NCBI GenBank assembly: GCA_030998015.1
Contig: JARWMV010000237.1
Coordinates: 1,364,001 to 1,428,000 of the forward strand
Reading direction: 5' to 3'
Source of the DNA: Ceratorhiza oryzae-sativae
Taxonomy: Eukaryota; Basidiomycota; Agaricomycetes; Cantharellales; Ceratobasidiaceae
Length of the DNA stretch: 64,000 nt
The notes below the pieces were generated by a model that made no database searches, was not told the DNA's origin, and worked only from the letters and a program-made list of their open reading frames with translations. Position numbers and translations under genes: made by a program. This document shows, piece after piece, positions 47,017-58,623 of this stretch (positions are counted from its first letter, which is position 1; every line of letters begins with the position of its first letter).

Positions 47017-48984
47017 ATGCACTCGAAACTATCCGGCCTGGAAAAGCTCCCCAGGGAGTTGATTATATACACTCTGAGGCTCTGCCAATACAGAGATATC
47101 ATTCACTTCTCAATGGTGGGTACTCTGTCTCGAGACTCTGACGGAGGATGCCACATTCATATGCTCACTGTTTTACAACCAGTCATGCCGATCTTACCTA
47201 CGACTAGTCACCAATACCCCAATCTTGCAGCTTCTAATTGAACTGGGGGCAAATCGGCTTCAACTCTCTGGCTGTGATCATCGACAGAATTACCCGGAGC
47301 TTTTGGAATGTCTCCAGCATTATCGAGACAGTTGAGAGCCATATTTTGAGGGCGCTTTACTGAAGGCTAATTTTTTTCTTAACCGTAGATTGGTGGGATC
47401 TGAAGTTAGTCAAAAGCCCAACAGTTCTACTTCCAGCCAGTGAGGTGATACCTACCATATGGGGACTCAACGGCGGAATCTTTGCCGGGGTCTATTTCAC
47501 AACGGACTCTCACCAGCACACAGGTACCCTGAAGTCCATGGCGGTGGATGAACCGGAATCTCGCTGGAGTTTTGTTCTGCAAGACGAATTCCGCCTGGTA
47601 AAGATGGACACTGCCCAAGATCTGGTGGCCCTCGTGGGAGTGGACGAAGCTAGGTACATCCTCTCACTCATCTATCGATCGCCAGCGTGTAATAAATATT
47701 CTATAGCCCAACGACTTTTTCAATACGACTCTACACCCTCAAAACTGGCCTTGCACACCCTCTTGCCAAAAAGTCTATTATTTCTCTGAATCTGCAGTTC
47801 AGTGTAATGAAACGCCCCGACTATGAAACACTCAACATGTCGGTAGCCAGCGAATTACTGCTCTTTAATATCATGTCAAACATTCCAGGCGATTCATGCG
47901 CCAACATGCAATGTGAAGTTCTTGTCCTGAACTGGCGCTCCGGGGCCTTAGTTCACCGCACAAGCTACTCTTCGGGATTCTGCACCTCTGTTCTGCTGAA
48001 TACTGACCTGCTGGCCGTTTTTTTCGCCGACACCCCAAGTAGCAAAGATGGTGCACCAAGTGCGCTCTCTGTTAGGCTTTTATTATTCGATCAACTCCAG
48101 GCGAAGAGTGTCATACGACCAACAGGAGTATATGATTTGTCACAGCATGTCACCCCCAACCCTACTCTTATATTTGAATTCCCCATATTTGCCGAATACT
48201 CTGGCGTTGTTGCCAATGACTTTTTTGTCCGGTATAGACCAATACCAAGCGATCCTCCACCTGCTCACCCACGATTTCTTCCCGACCCTTTGGATCGCAC
48301 ACTATGCCTGACTATGAAAGTAATGTTATACGAGTATTTCCGTGATTTTACTGTCTTTATCGATGTTCAACGGCTACTCCAGCACCTGGCACGAAAGGAT
48401 GCAAAAGCTATCACATGGCTGGAATGGGGAGAGGATGCGACGCGCTGGGTTCAACTTCCTTATGAACCAACGGCTTGGGGCTTTTGTTCACAAGGCTCAC
48501 GATTTGCAATGTGTGAGAAGCTCCAGACTGGGGACCATAATCGACTCGCTGTGCTCGATTTCAACACCGCATCAGTTCGGAGGTTCAAAAAAAGAGCCCC
48601 TGGCTTGCACAAAATGTTTGATGCAGAACTGCAAAGGGACATTTTCAGTACAGGTCTGATCTGGCCAGATCACAGCCAGGATTCTACAGAGCAGACAAAT
48701 GAGACCGGAAGAATCAGATCAGTGGTGGTAGATCGAGATGTTCCAACAATTATTCCCTTTTTGAGTGAGGATCTGATTGTTTCGAGTCTTCCGTATTTAC
48801 TTTCTGTTCTTGATGACCCCGCTCTATCTTACGACGACTGGATTATGGACGGAAACCGGCTTTTAGGGTACCAGGTAGTTCAACGAATCTCAAATTAATC
48901 TGTACATCTAACGTAATTTTTTTCCTGCAGGTGGACGACGAAGGACCCTATAGACTCGGCATTTATTATATCCAAGACTTTTGA
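47017..48984 (+). CDS. F-box-like protein, tandem copy 1
   Basis: It starts at ATG 47017 (HSKLSGLEKLPRELIIYTLRL, then CQYRDIIHFSM), an F-box-like helix pair. Exon 2 begins SCRSYLRLVTNTPILQLLIE. An intron starting GTTGAG joins HYRD to NWWDLKLV. Exon 3 includes LKSMAVDEPESRWSFVLQDE. A further intron (donor GTACAT, acceptor TATAG near 47716) leads to the long exon with FNIMSNIPG, CEVLVLNWRSGALVHR, FCTSVLLNTDLLAVFFAD, WLEWGEDATRWVQLPY and LDFNTASVRRFKK. The last exon after 48955 ends GIYYIQDF-stop at 48984. The beta-strand repeats after the F-box look propeller-like. F-box proteins usually bind Skp1 and recruit targets to SCF ubiquitin ligases; the target is unknown. All five exons stay in frame. 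Confidence 0.75.
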
Positions 48985-50968
48985 GCACAATGCGATTGAC
49001 AAGCCGTGAGGAGTGCAAGTCGGTCTGGTGGCTCTGGGTCTGACGCTCGGGTGTATGCGAACCCACCATACCCCCCCCCCCACAACACGAACGCAACCTC
49101 CATTCATTAACAGATCTCGAATAACTATGAAAGGAAGGGTAATGCGCATACATTTATTTACTCATTAGTTTGGCACAAATACAAAAGCAAAAATATGTTA
49201 GAACTAGCTATGACAAGTGTACACCCATTGATGAATGGAAGATAATTTACTCCACCCACTCCGTGATACAGCGAGGCCAATGCTCTCCTCTTTGATTATC
49301 CATATCCAACTGCTGCGATAGTGATTTGTCAAGGTATTTGACAATCTGGATTTCAAATGCTCGATCAGCACGCAAACCAGGTAAACAAATGCTTTAACAG
49401 AATGTCACCCTGCGCTCGCTGCGTTTTTTTTTGAAAACCAGTATTCTATCATGATATGTACTTGCAACATTTCGAAATAAATCGCCCTTTCAGATGTGCA
49501 TCTCGCGGCTCTATTTAATCGTGATTCGCCGCATTACATGCGTTTTTCACTCCTCAATTTCTCTCAGTCTGCTTCCACCAAGTAATTTGCAAGTTGCTAT
49601 AAACACCACTTTGAGCCTGAAACGGGTGCAGTTAGAAGCAGCCTGAGCACCACGCTGTTCTAAACTGATCAACTGGCTCTTGAACAGGCGGGGGACGCTT
49701 GGGTTGGTTATTCGTCTCCCTCTTAAGACATTAGGCATGCACGAATAAATTATGGGAAATTTGGAATGTGTATTATTTTGATTGTGCATTCCCCCGCACG
49801 GTGGTTATACACTTTTGTCAAGTTCATGGTCATTGTTTTGAAGTAGGAGCTATATACCACAGCCTGCAGAGGCACACGGCCAAGTCTTACCCGCAAGCAC
49901 ACATTTAAGACGAGGTCATAGCACCCCTGAAAAACGGCGCGTCACTCGCGCGCCAGAGTCGCACACCCGACCACGACCTTGCTTTTAGTCGCTGGGGTTC
50001 CTGTTTGGTTTTTCTTCTTTTGTTTCCTGCCAATCATTCCACTGTATGTCGATTGCCGCCCGCTTGGCTGCCCGACACGCGAGTTCGGTGCGCCAGTTTC
50101 CCGTACTCTCCCCGATCCGGTGTGAGCAGCATATGTCGTACGCCGGTCCTAAGGCGTTGATCTTACTACTTCCCAATCATCCGAATGTAGCTCTGATTAC
50201 ATGTAAATGCCTAGTTCGACCTAGCTCTTAGTTTGACTATATGCTATTGAACAAGTGGTTGGTTTAAGACTACGCCGTGATGACTTAGAGCTTGGCTCAA
50301 CATATTCGATATTTCTATCTGAATCCCGAGGTGCAATCACCAACATGGTTTCGCTGACCCACTTCGAAACGTAGGGACACAGTTCTCCCGAAAAACCTTT
50401 TGGCCCGCTGAGCTTTGACATGTACAAGTTTTCCCTTTATTAACCACCTTCTAGACACAACAAAATAAACATTAATCGAATCCCTTCAATTGATCCGTAG
50501 GTGCCACCGTGACACAGCTCGCTTGGTTGGTCGACAAAGCAGGCGGCAGAGCACAAGCTTCGCTCGCCGTGAGCAGAAACTCTTGGGTGAAAAGAAATTT
50601 CCACAGATGCGCCTTCCCCATATTTCTACTATGATCCAATGTGGGATACACAATATTTAGGGTTATCAGCTGTCGTTAACTTGCATGAATCTCCAAGGCA
50701 GTTAAATTTGTTTGTTATTGTTTATATTAGGTGGCGCTTGGGAAGCGCTGGGGGAGGCCCATCGGCGCGTCTTGATAAAGGGCCCTCAACCACCATTCAG
50801 GGCGTCATTCGAAGAGGCCTAATCGCTAATCATACAACAGAGTGCTCTTTTGTAACATAAATCTTATACGGGCCACTCATTTAGATTGGACCCTCTCTGA
50901 ACTCTCTTGTCGCTCATCCCTGATCAGTCACAGACACTGAACCTGCCACCAGATCCGGCCTGTCCATC
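48985..50968. other. spacer between tandem F-box genes
   Basis: About 2 kb. It holds a poly-C tract near 49070 and AT-rich DNA. From about 49790 it repeats the sequence found from about 45070. At about 50290-50480 it holds a decayed stretch parallel to the reductase-fragment region of unit 1 (TGTACAAGTTTTCCC..ACCACCTTCTAGACA). No gene is supported. Confidence 0.5.
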
Positions 50969-52917
50969 ATGTGCTCGAAACTATCCAGCCTAGAAAAGCT
51001 CCCCAGGGAGTTGATTATATACACTCTCAGGCTCTGCGAATACAGAGATATTATTCGTTTCTCGATGGTGAGTACTGTCTCGAGATTCTGACGGAGGACG
51101 CCGCATTCACATCCTCACTTTTTTGCAACTAGTCATGTCAATATTATCAACAGATCGTCACTGATACGCCGATACTACAGCTTCTAATTGAACTCGGGGC
51201 AAATCGCCTTCAGCTCTCTGGCAGTGGTAGCCAAAATAATCACCAGGAGCTTTTGGAATGCCTCCAACGCTATCGAGATAGTTGCGAGCTATTTTTTAAG
51301 ACTCTTTACACGAACGTTAATATTTCTCGACTGTAGATTGGTGGGATCTGAAAATGGTCAAAGGCCCGGTCATCAAACCCAAAGCCGGCAACGAGAGACT
51401 TGGTCTATGGTATCTCACTGGGGGGATCTTTACCGCGATATATTCCACAATAGGCTCTGACTCGCGCACAAGTGCTCTGAAGTCCATCGCAACGGACGAA
51501 CCGGAATCTCGCTGGAGTTTCATTTTAGAAGATGAATTCCGCCTGCTGAGGATAGACCCTGCCCAAGATCTAGCGGTATTAGTGAAAACAGATGGAGCCA
51601 GGTATGTGCTATCGCTTTCTTCATGACCGTCCACGTGTAAAAAATGATTTTATAGCACAACCACATTGTCAATACGATTCTACACACTCAGGACTGGAGT
51701 CGTACACCCTCTTGCGAAACAACCTATTATTTCCGTGAAGCTGCCGTTCAGTGCGATGACACACTCCGTCTATGAAACGCTCAGCGCGTCAGTAGCTGTT
51801 GACTTGCTTCTTCTTAATATCATATCAAACGTTCTGGACGAATCACACGTCGATATGCAATGTGAAGTTCTTGTCTTTAACTGGTGTTCTGGAAGTCTAG
51901 TTCATCGCGTTGGCTATCCTTCAAGCTTCTGCACCTCTGTGTTGCTGAATACCGACCTACTGGCCGTTTTTTCCGCTGATATTTCAAGTAACCGCAACGA
52001 CGTACCGGCTGCATCCTCGGTTAGGCTTTCATTATTCGACCACCTCCAGGCAAATCGTGCCATACAATCAACAGGCGTATATGATTTATCAGAGCAGGTT
52101 TCTCCCAGCGCCACTCTTGTACTTGAATTCCCGATATTAGCCGGATATTCTAGTATCGTTGCCGGCGGCTTTCTTGTCCGATACGAACCAATACCAAGCA
52201 ATCCTCCGCCTTTCGGCCCACGGTTTGTTCCAGACCCTTTGAATCGCACACTATGCCTGACTTTGAGAGCCATCGTGAGGGGCAGCTATTGTGAATTTGC
52301 AGTATTCCTTGATGTCCCACAACTCCTCCGCCAGCTCGCACTCAGGTCTACCCAACATCTTGCGTGGCTAGAATGGGGAGAATGCGCCACCCGCTGGATT
52401 CAACTTCCTTACCAAGCGTCGGGCTGGCATTTTTGCTCAGAGGGTTCACGCTTTGTCATGGCTGAACAGTTACGGGGTCAGGATCGTAATTCGCTCGTTG
52501 CAATAGATTTCAATACCGTGTCAGTTCGGAGGTTCAAGAATAGACCTCCAGGCTTGCACAAACTATTCAAAGCAAAGCAGCAATGTGGCGAGTTTGGTGG
52601 TTTCATCTTCCCCGATGTCGAGGGAGGCTCTACAGGACAGACGGACGAGAACAGAGAGATAAGATCGGTAGTCGTAGACGAAGATGTTCCGACAGTTATT
52701 AACTGTTTGAGTGAAGATCCGATCGTTTCGAGGCTCCCATATTTAATTTCCGTCACTCATGGCCCTCCTTTACCTTACGATGAGTGGTTCTCGGACGGAA
52801 ACCGGCTTTTGGGGTACGGGGTAAGTCTACGGGCCTTGAATAATTATGGACATCTAATATTTTGTTTTATAGATTGGTTTCACTAGATTCGACGTGTATT
52901 ATATACAAGACTGTTGA
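50969..52917 (+). CDS. F-box-like protein, tandem copy 2
   Basis: ATG 50969 opens CSKLSSLEKLPRELIIYTLR and LCEYRDIIRFSM (F-box). Exon 2 begins SCQYYQQIVTDTPILQLLIE. The intron with donor GTTGCG joins RYRD to NWWDLKMVKGP. Exon 3 carries LKSIATDEPESRWSFILEDE. The intron from GTATGT (about 51603) to TATAG (about 51656) leads to SIRFYTLRTGVVHPLA, then CEVLVFNWCSGSLVHR, FCTSVLLNTDLLAVFSAD, WLEWGECATRWIQLPY and LDFNTVSVRRFKN-like blocks (here AIDFNTVSVRRFKN). The last exon, IGFTRFDVYYIQDC, stops at 52915-52917. It matches copy 1 exon for exon, so both copies derive from one gene. Differences are spread along the whole length, so the duplication is not recent. Both frames stay open, which suggests both are under selection. 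Confidence 0.77.
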
Positions 52918-53088
52918 ATTCAATGGGAATGAGGAGACATAAAGAAGATGTACTCGGACCCCTGCTGAAGAAATATAAAACTTTGGGCAGACAAAGACCG
53001 AGGCGAGATGGTATATTTTGCGTGTTACATGTCTAGCAACATACAGTGCATACATTGAAGCAGGTTACCCCTGCTCCTGTACGCCCAC
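52918..53088. other. short spacer between F-box gene 2 and the copia element
   Basis: CpG-containing ordinary DNA ending with CCCAC at 53084-53088, the target site duplicated by the retrotransposon. Confidence 0.5.
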
Positions 53089-53383
53089 TGTTGAATTTAC
53101 AATCATATGCGTGTATGTATGCGCATATTTGTTTCTGTTTCGTATCCCCCCTCCCTGATATCATGCGCGAGTTTGCGGGAACCCCCTTTCTTCTTCCTTA
53201 GTTCTCTACCTTCGTAGTTGAGCTAAGGTATTTTATTTTCTTTCTTTTCTCATGTATTCTATTCACACTGTACTCTGTAGTACAATTTGTATCTTAGGTA
53301 TAGTATATACACTAGTTCTCTACCTTTGTAGTTGAGCTAAGTACGATTTGTATCTTAGCCATGAATTACCTCCCTGTGTGAGA
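53089..53383 (+). repeat. 5' LTR of copia element (CpGs retained)
   Basis: 295 bp starting TGTTGAATTTAC. It keeps at least eight CpG sites (for example ATGCGTGT, ATGCGCAT, TTTCGTAT, TGCGCGAG, TTGCGGGA, CTTCGTAG, TACGATTT). It contains an internal direct repeat: TAGTTCTCTACCTTCGTAG near 53201 and TAGTTCTCTACCTTTGTAG near 53312, each followed by TTGAGCTAAG. Confidence 0.9.
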
Positions 53384-53396
53384 GGTTATGAGCCCC
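53384..53396 (+). other. primer-binding site, copia half-tRNA type
   Basis: GGTTATGAGCCCC directly after the 5' LTR. It closely resembles the Drosophila copia PBS (GGTTATGGGCCC), which pairs with an internal fragment of initiator-Met tRNA. One G-to-A difference is seen. Confidence 0.65.
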
Positions 53397-54440
53397 ACCA
53401 CCTCTACTAGTACAAAACCAGAGAGCCCCATCAACCTGGTAACAGTCCTGCCAGCAATGTCTTCAAGCCACAAGCCAAGCTACTTGAGCAAGAAGTTGCT
53501 CAATGTTTCTGCTCTGAAGAGTGACAGATCTAATTACACAGCATGGAAATTTTGTCAGCAAATGGTCCTACACCTATGAGGCCTAGAGGACATTGTTCTT
53601 GGAGTCGAGAAACCCCTGGCTGAACTCACCGATGCCAATGCCAAAGACAAATCAAAGTTGAGTGAATATGCTGAATCCCTAGCTGAGCGGCTAAAATGCA
53701 ATCAAGAGGCTCTCACCCAGATTGCATTGGTGATGGAAGATGAGGTGCTAGCCAATATTGTTGAGGCCAAAACATTGCAAGAGGCATGGATGCAAGTTGT
53801 CAAAAGGTGGGAAGGGAAGGGAGCTCAATTGATATCCTTCCTGTACCACCAACTAGTCAATACAAAGATTGAAGAAGATCATGACATTACCACAGGTATT
53901 AATTCCCTTTGTACAATTGCCTCAAAGATGAAAACACTAGGCAAACCAATTAGCAACTCTATGCTCACTCAAATCATAATGAATGCATTACCTCCATTGT
54001 ATGCTGTTGTCAGCACAGTCATCCAGATGTTGAATCAATTGGGTTCAATTACCTCCAATTTAGTTATAAAGGCTGCATTAGCTGAGGAAGCATGTCGCAA
54101 AAAGGGCCTAGGACTCACTGTGATGTTTATGAACATTGCCAGAGGCAAGGCTGTAACATTGAAGGCCAAGGAACAGCAGTCCAGGCAGAGCCCTAAGACC
54201 TGTTCCAATTGTGGCAAGCCCAGACACCTGAGGGCTAAATGCTGGGTGAAAGGAGGTGGTGCAGAGGGCCAAGGACCATTCCAAAAGCAGCAGTCACCAA
54301 AAGATAAAGGGAAAGACAAGGAGAAACCCAAATCCAGTGACAAAACCAAAAGTCAAATCAGTGCAGATCATGACAACATTTGTAGCTACAGACAATGTAC
54401 CAGAGATGCCAACACTATATGTGTTACCTGTAGTCAATGA
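53388..54440 (+). pseudogene. copia gag region with internal stop
   Basis: The gag polyprotein frame is interrupted by TGA at 53577-53579, in the context CTA-TGA-GGC-CTA-GAG, consistent with a mutated CGA arginine codon. Downstream, AEFA-type UBN2-like helices (LQEAWMQVVKRWEGKGAQ) lead to the zinc knuckle CSNCGKPRHLRAKC (C-x2-C-x4-H-x4-C) near 54202. A Lys-rich tail follows. The frame then shifts into the protease frame. Confidence 0.75.
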
Positions 54441-57400
54441 AGAAACAGCTGTGCATTATTGGCTGTTAGATTCAGGGGCATCTTGTCACATGACCCCTCA
54501 GTGCAAATGGTTTTTGACTTACTGGTCCCTTGTACCCCCAGTCCTGGTTCAAGTGGGCAATGGAACAAAGATATATGCTGTTGGCATTGGCTGAATATTG
54601 GTCACACTTTGTAATCTCAAGGGTCAGTGTTGTGACCCTCTGGATGCTTCCTTGTGAAGCACTTAAGTAGTGGATGCATTGACAGTTTGATGTAATGCAG
54701 TATGTATTGAGTGTTCTAGTTACAGTGTTTGCTATGGTCTGTGGTGGTTGACAAGATAAAGCAAGCTGAGGCATCCAGTCTTGCTTTATCCTTCTTATAT
54801 ACACCTGTGGCTGTGGTGGCTGCAGATGTATTATCTAAGCACTATCTGCAGTAGGTACAGGTTATATATAGTACTATGGTTAGGTAATTGTTTATCTTAA
54901 GTTTGTGCAGCTCTGAATCTTATAGAGCTGCATGAGGTCCAAGGGGTAAGCGCTGAGGTCATGTGATCCTGCCATAAGCGCCAAGATCATGTCACAACTT
55001 GCTCCTTTCTCCAAGTAACAATGGAGAGAAATGCTGGAGCAAGTTCAGGGTAACCACCATAAGCACCAGTTAAGTGCCAAGGTCATGTGACCTTGTTTAT
55101 GGCTTGTTCCGCTTAGGAAAAAATGCCATAAATCTGTAAAATATTTGGTTACTCTGTTATGTCTGTTTGACAGGTCATAACAGTCAGGAGATGGACACAT
55201 ATATGGAATTAGTGCTCCATGTACCTGATTTGAATGCTAGCCTAATGTCCATGACCCAGCTCAATGGGCAGTGAACAAATGTGCTGTTCCAGAGGGGCAT
55301 TGGTGCAATTATGATTAGTCAAGATGGCCAAGGCAATGAGATAGGATGGGCAAGGCAGTCAGGGCGGCTCTACAAAGTGCAAGCAAAGGTTACACATACC
55401 AATTCTACAGTGCATACAGCCTTCATAGATGCTGACAATAATAATGCTGATAGTGATTTTCAAGCCCAAGAATTTGTTGCATATACCACAACTGCAGTTG
55501 CGCAAGTGGACCTACCTACCTGGCACCACTGATTTGGCCACTTGAACTATCAATATGTGCTAGATATGGTCAGTATGGGCATGGTTGAGGGCATGGATAT
55601 AGTGGGAAATCACTCTCCTCCCAAGGCAAAATGTGGCCCATGCTTCCAAGGGAAGCATACATGTGTGCCCTTTCCACTGTCCCAAACTTGTACCTCCAAG
55701 GTACTCAAGCTTATGCACAGTGATCTACATGGCCCCTTACCTGTTCAAGCAATTGGAGGATTCTGATATTTTGCTGTTACTATTGACAATAAATCCCACA
55801 AAATATTTGTGCATTTACTGCAGAACAAGAGTGATTAAACAGGTCAATTCAAGGACCTCAAGGTGTCAATTGAAAACCTCACTGGCAATAGAATCAAGCA
55901 CTTACAAACAGATGGCAGTGGCAAGTATAGCTTGAACACCTTTGAGGCATTCCTGCAATTGGAGGGGATCCAGCATCAGAAGACTGAGGCTGATTCATTG
56001 GTGAGCAATGATGTAGCTGAACAAGCAATATGTACCCTAAATAATTGTCAGCATGCAATGCAATTTGATGTGCATTTACCCAAAAAATATTGGGGTTACA
56101 CAATTCTACATGCAGCTCACCTATGGAATGTAACACTGAAGAAACACCTTGGTGGCCGAACACTGAGCAAGGCATTTAGTGGCAAGATCCCAAATGTATC
56201 AGGATTACATACATTTGGATGCAAGGCCTGGGCTTGCATGCCTGATAATATGCACACGAAACTCCAAGTGCACTCAATTGAGTGCATATACCTTGGATTT
56301 GCCCCTAATAGGAAAGTGCATGTGCTTGCTCAGCATGGTACCAGTTGCATAATTATATCACATGATGTAGTCTTTGATGAAGGGCTGGACAATCAGCAGC
56401 ATGTGGTTATCAAGGATCATGATGAAAGTCCTACCAATGACAATGAGGGAAAATCAGATGAATTATCACCCCTTCAGATTGAAATTCATTCACCTATATT
56501 ATCCAATAAACCACTCAAATTGTCAGAACCCACACATACAACCAATGAACCTATAGTAATACCTTCAGATAGCTCGGATTCAGAGCTTGAAGAGCAAGAG
56601 ATCATAGCCTTACAGCCAGATCTGCCAACAATGTGTTGATCTATGCACAAATGGAGAGTGCCCATATGATACAGAGCACAAGTGGGTGATTTAGTGCAAA
56701 TAGACAGATTAGGAGATGAGGAGGCACATACTGTGATAATGGAATCACCACCTCAGACATTCAAGGAAGTGATGTGTCACCCAGATGCCAATCTGTGGCT
56801 CAAGGTGATGACTGAGGAACTGAAATTGATCAAGCAGCATGAAGTATGGATGCTTGTGGGTTGTCCTACTGACAAAAATATTGTTAAATGCAGATGGGTT
56901 TTTGACTATAAGCATGGTCCTGATGGCAAGATCATGCACTACAAAGCTCAATTAGTCATGAAGGGCTTTTCTCAGCACCCTGGAGTTGACTTTGTTGAAA
57001 TATCATCACCTGTCACTGCTGCTGATTCATTACAAATGCTCCTAAGTGTTGTAGCTGCACTTGATCTCAAGCTTCTCCAAATCAATGTAAAAACTGCATT
57101 TTTGCATGGAGAGCTATATGAGGAGATTTATATGGAGCAACCTCCAGGTTTTGTCAAAGGCCTGGAATCTGTCTGGAAGCTCAGCAAGGCAATTTACAGT
57201 CTCAAACAGGCAGCTTAAGCCTTCTATATGTGCCTCAAGAAAATCCTCAAAGACCTAGGATTTAAGCAATGTGATATGGATCACTCTGTGTTCTGGCTAT
57301 GCAAAGGTGATGAAGTAGCAATTATACTTAGCCATGTAGATGATATGCTACTTGCTGGATCATCTACCAAAATACTCAATAAGGTTAAGGCTAAAATTGC

Positions 57401-58277
57401 TGAATCACCAGAAATTGTTGATCTAGGTGAGGCCAAAATGTTCATAGGCATCGAAATTGAGTGCAATTGCAGTGCAGGCACACTCAAGATCTCTCAGCAC
57501 TGATATATTAACAATATTCTTGCTCACTTCAATATGTCTGACTGCAAATCATGTGAAACTCTGATGGCTGAATCACCTAATTTACTGAAGCTCAAAACAC
57601 CATTGATCAATCAGAATCAATACCAGCAGCTTATAGGGTCTCTTATGTATGCTAAGATTTCTACCTGACCTGACATTGCTTATGCTACTGGTATACTTGC
57701 ACAATACACAATGAATCCCAGCGAAGAACACTGGAACTCCAGCAAGCAAGTTCTACAATATCTTAAAGGTACTATGGACTTAGGAATCATTTATAATTGC
57801 TCTCACAATTTAAATTTACTTGAATATGTTGATGCTGATTATGCCAGTGATAAGCATACAAGCCATTTGACTACTGGCTGGGTGTTCTTACATGCTGGTG
57901 GCACCATTGCTTACTCATCCTGGAAACAGCCAACTATTTCTCTGTCTAGTACCAAAGCCAAATATGTTGCTGATGCTAGTGCTGGATGTGAACTTTTATG
58001 GATTTGTCAATTTTTATCTGAATTAGGTTTTCTCTCAGAGGGTGTGACTCCTCTATTCTCAGATAATCAATCTGCTATGGCACTTGCAAGGAATCCCATC
58101 AATCATCCAACTACAAAGCATATACACATCAAATATCATTTTATTCACAAGGTGATCACCCTTAAGGAACTCAACCTGCAATATGTACCTACCAAGAAAC
58201 AGGTTGTGGATGCACTCACCAAGCCCCTAGGACACCTCAAGTTTACTCACTTTGTGTCTGAGATGGGTATGGTTTGA
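54441..58277 (+). pseudogene. copia pol region (PR-IN-RT-RH), decayed
   Basis: The protease catalytic motif LDSGASCHM lies near 54466. The integrase zinc-binding block retains WHH, FGHLNY and C-x2-C (CGPC near 55640), and its core has TDGSGKYS. The RT part has FLHGELYEEIYMEQPPGF and the catalytic HVDDML near 57333. RNase H keeps YVDADYAS and SDNQSA, but its Glu motif reads SSTKAKYVA (Lys in place of the usual Glu). In-frame stops occur near 54593, 55272, 55531, 55766, 57216, 57501 and 57667. Several stand where relatives have Arg, for example before PDIAYA. The nested solo LTR interrupts the frame at 54628-55182. Confidence 0.85.
54628..55182. repeat. nested solo LTR with 5-bp TSD
   Basis: The insert begins TGTTGTGACC and ends GGTCATAACA, which form near-perfect inverted ends (TGTTRTGACC). 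It is flanked by GTCAG at 54623-54627 and 55183-55187. Removing it rejoins the copia frame across the target (LKGQEMDTY). It is 555 bp, codes for nothing, and keeps a few CpGs (AAGCGCTG, AAGCGCCA, TTCCGCTT), so it looks younger than its host. Confidence 0.88.
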
Positions 58278-58310
58278 TATTTTTTCTTTTATCCACACAT
58301 TCACACATAG

Positions 58311-58322
58311 GATTGAGTGGGC
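58311..58322 (+). other. polypurine tract of copia element
   Basis: The purine-rich stretch GGATTGAGTGGG lies immediately before the 3' LTR, the expected plus-strand primer position. Confidence 0.5.
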
Positions 58323-58323
58323 A

Positions 58324-58618
58324 TGTTGAATTTACAATCATATGCATGTATGTATGCACATATTTGTTTCTGTTTTGTATCCCCCCTCCCTGATATCATG
58401 CACAAGTTTGTGGGAACCCCCTTTCTTCTTCCTTAGTTCTCTACCTTTGTAGTTGAGCTAAGGTATTGCATTTTCTTTCTTTTCTCATGTATTCTATTCA
58501 CACTGTACTCTGTAGTACAATTTGTATTTTAGGTACAGTATATACACTAGTTCTCTACCTTTGTAGTTGAGCTAAGTACAGTTTGTATCTTAGCCACAAG
58601 TTACCTCCCTGTGTGGGG
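58324..58618 (+). repeat. 3' LTR of copia element (no CpG left)
   Basis: 295 bp, aligned base for base to the 5' LTR. Every CpG of the 5' copy is TG or CA here (ATGCATGT, ATGCACAT, TTTTGTAT, TGCACAAG, TTGTGGGA, CTTTGTAG, TACAGTTT), and no CG dinucleotide remains. Few other differences are present. Confidence 0.92.
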
Positions 58619-58623
58619 CCCAC

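Larger units (their letters stand above)
53089..58618 (+). mobile_element. Ty1/copia LTR retrotransposon, complete but inactivated
   Basis: Two 295-bp LTRs (53089-53383 and 58324-58618) are flanked by the identical 5-bp target duplication CCCAC (53084-53088 and 58619-58623). Between them, in copia order, lie gag with a zinc knuckle, protease, integrase, reverse transcriptase and RNase H. A primer-binding site of copia type follows the 5' LTR and a purine-rich tract precedes the 3' LTR. The coding region has several in-frame stops and one nested solo LTR, so the element cannot move by itself. CpG is strongly depleted in the internal part and in the 3' LTR but not in the 5' LTR. LTR 3' ends read GAGA/GGGG rather than the usual CA. 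Confidence 0.92.

Noticed and set aside
47310..47400. Nonsense mutation (TGA) in F-box copy 1
   Set aside because: The stop lies in an intron with donor GTTGAG; copy 2 has the same intron (GTTGCG), and both join RYRD/HYRD to NWWDLK in frame.
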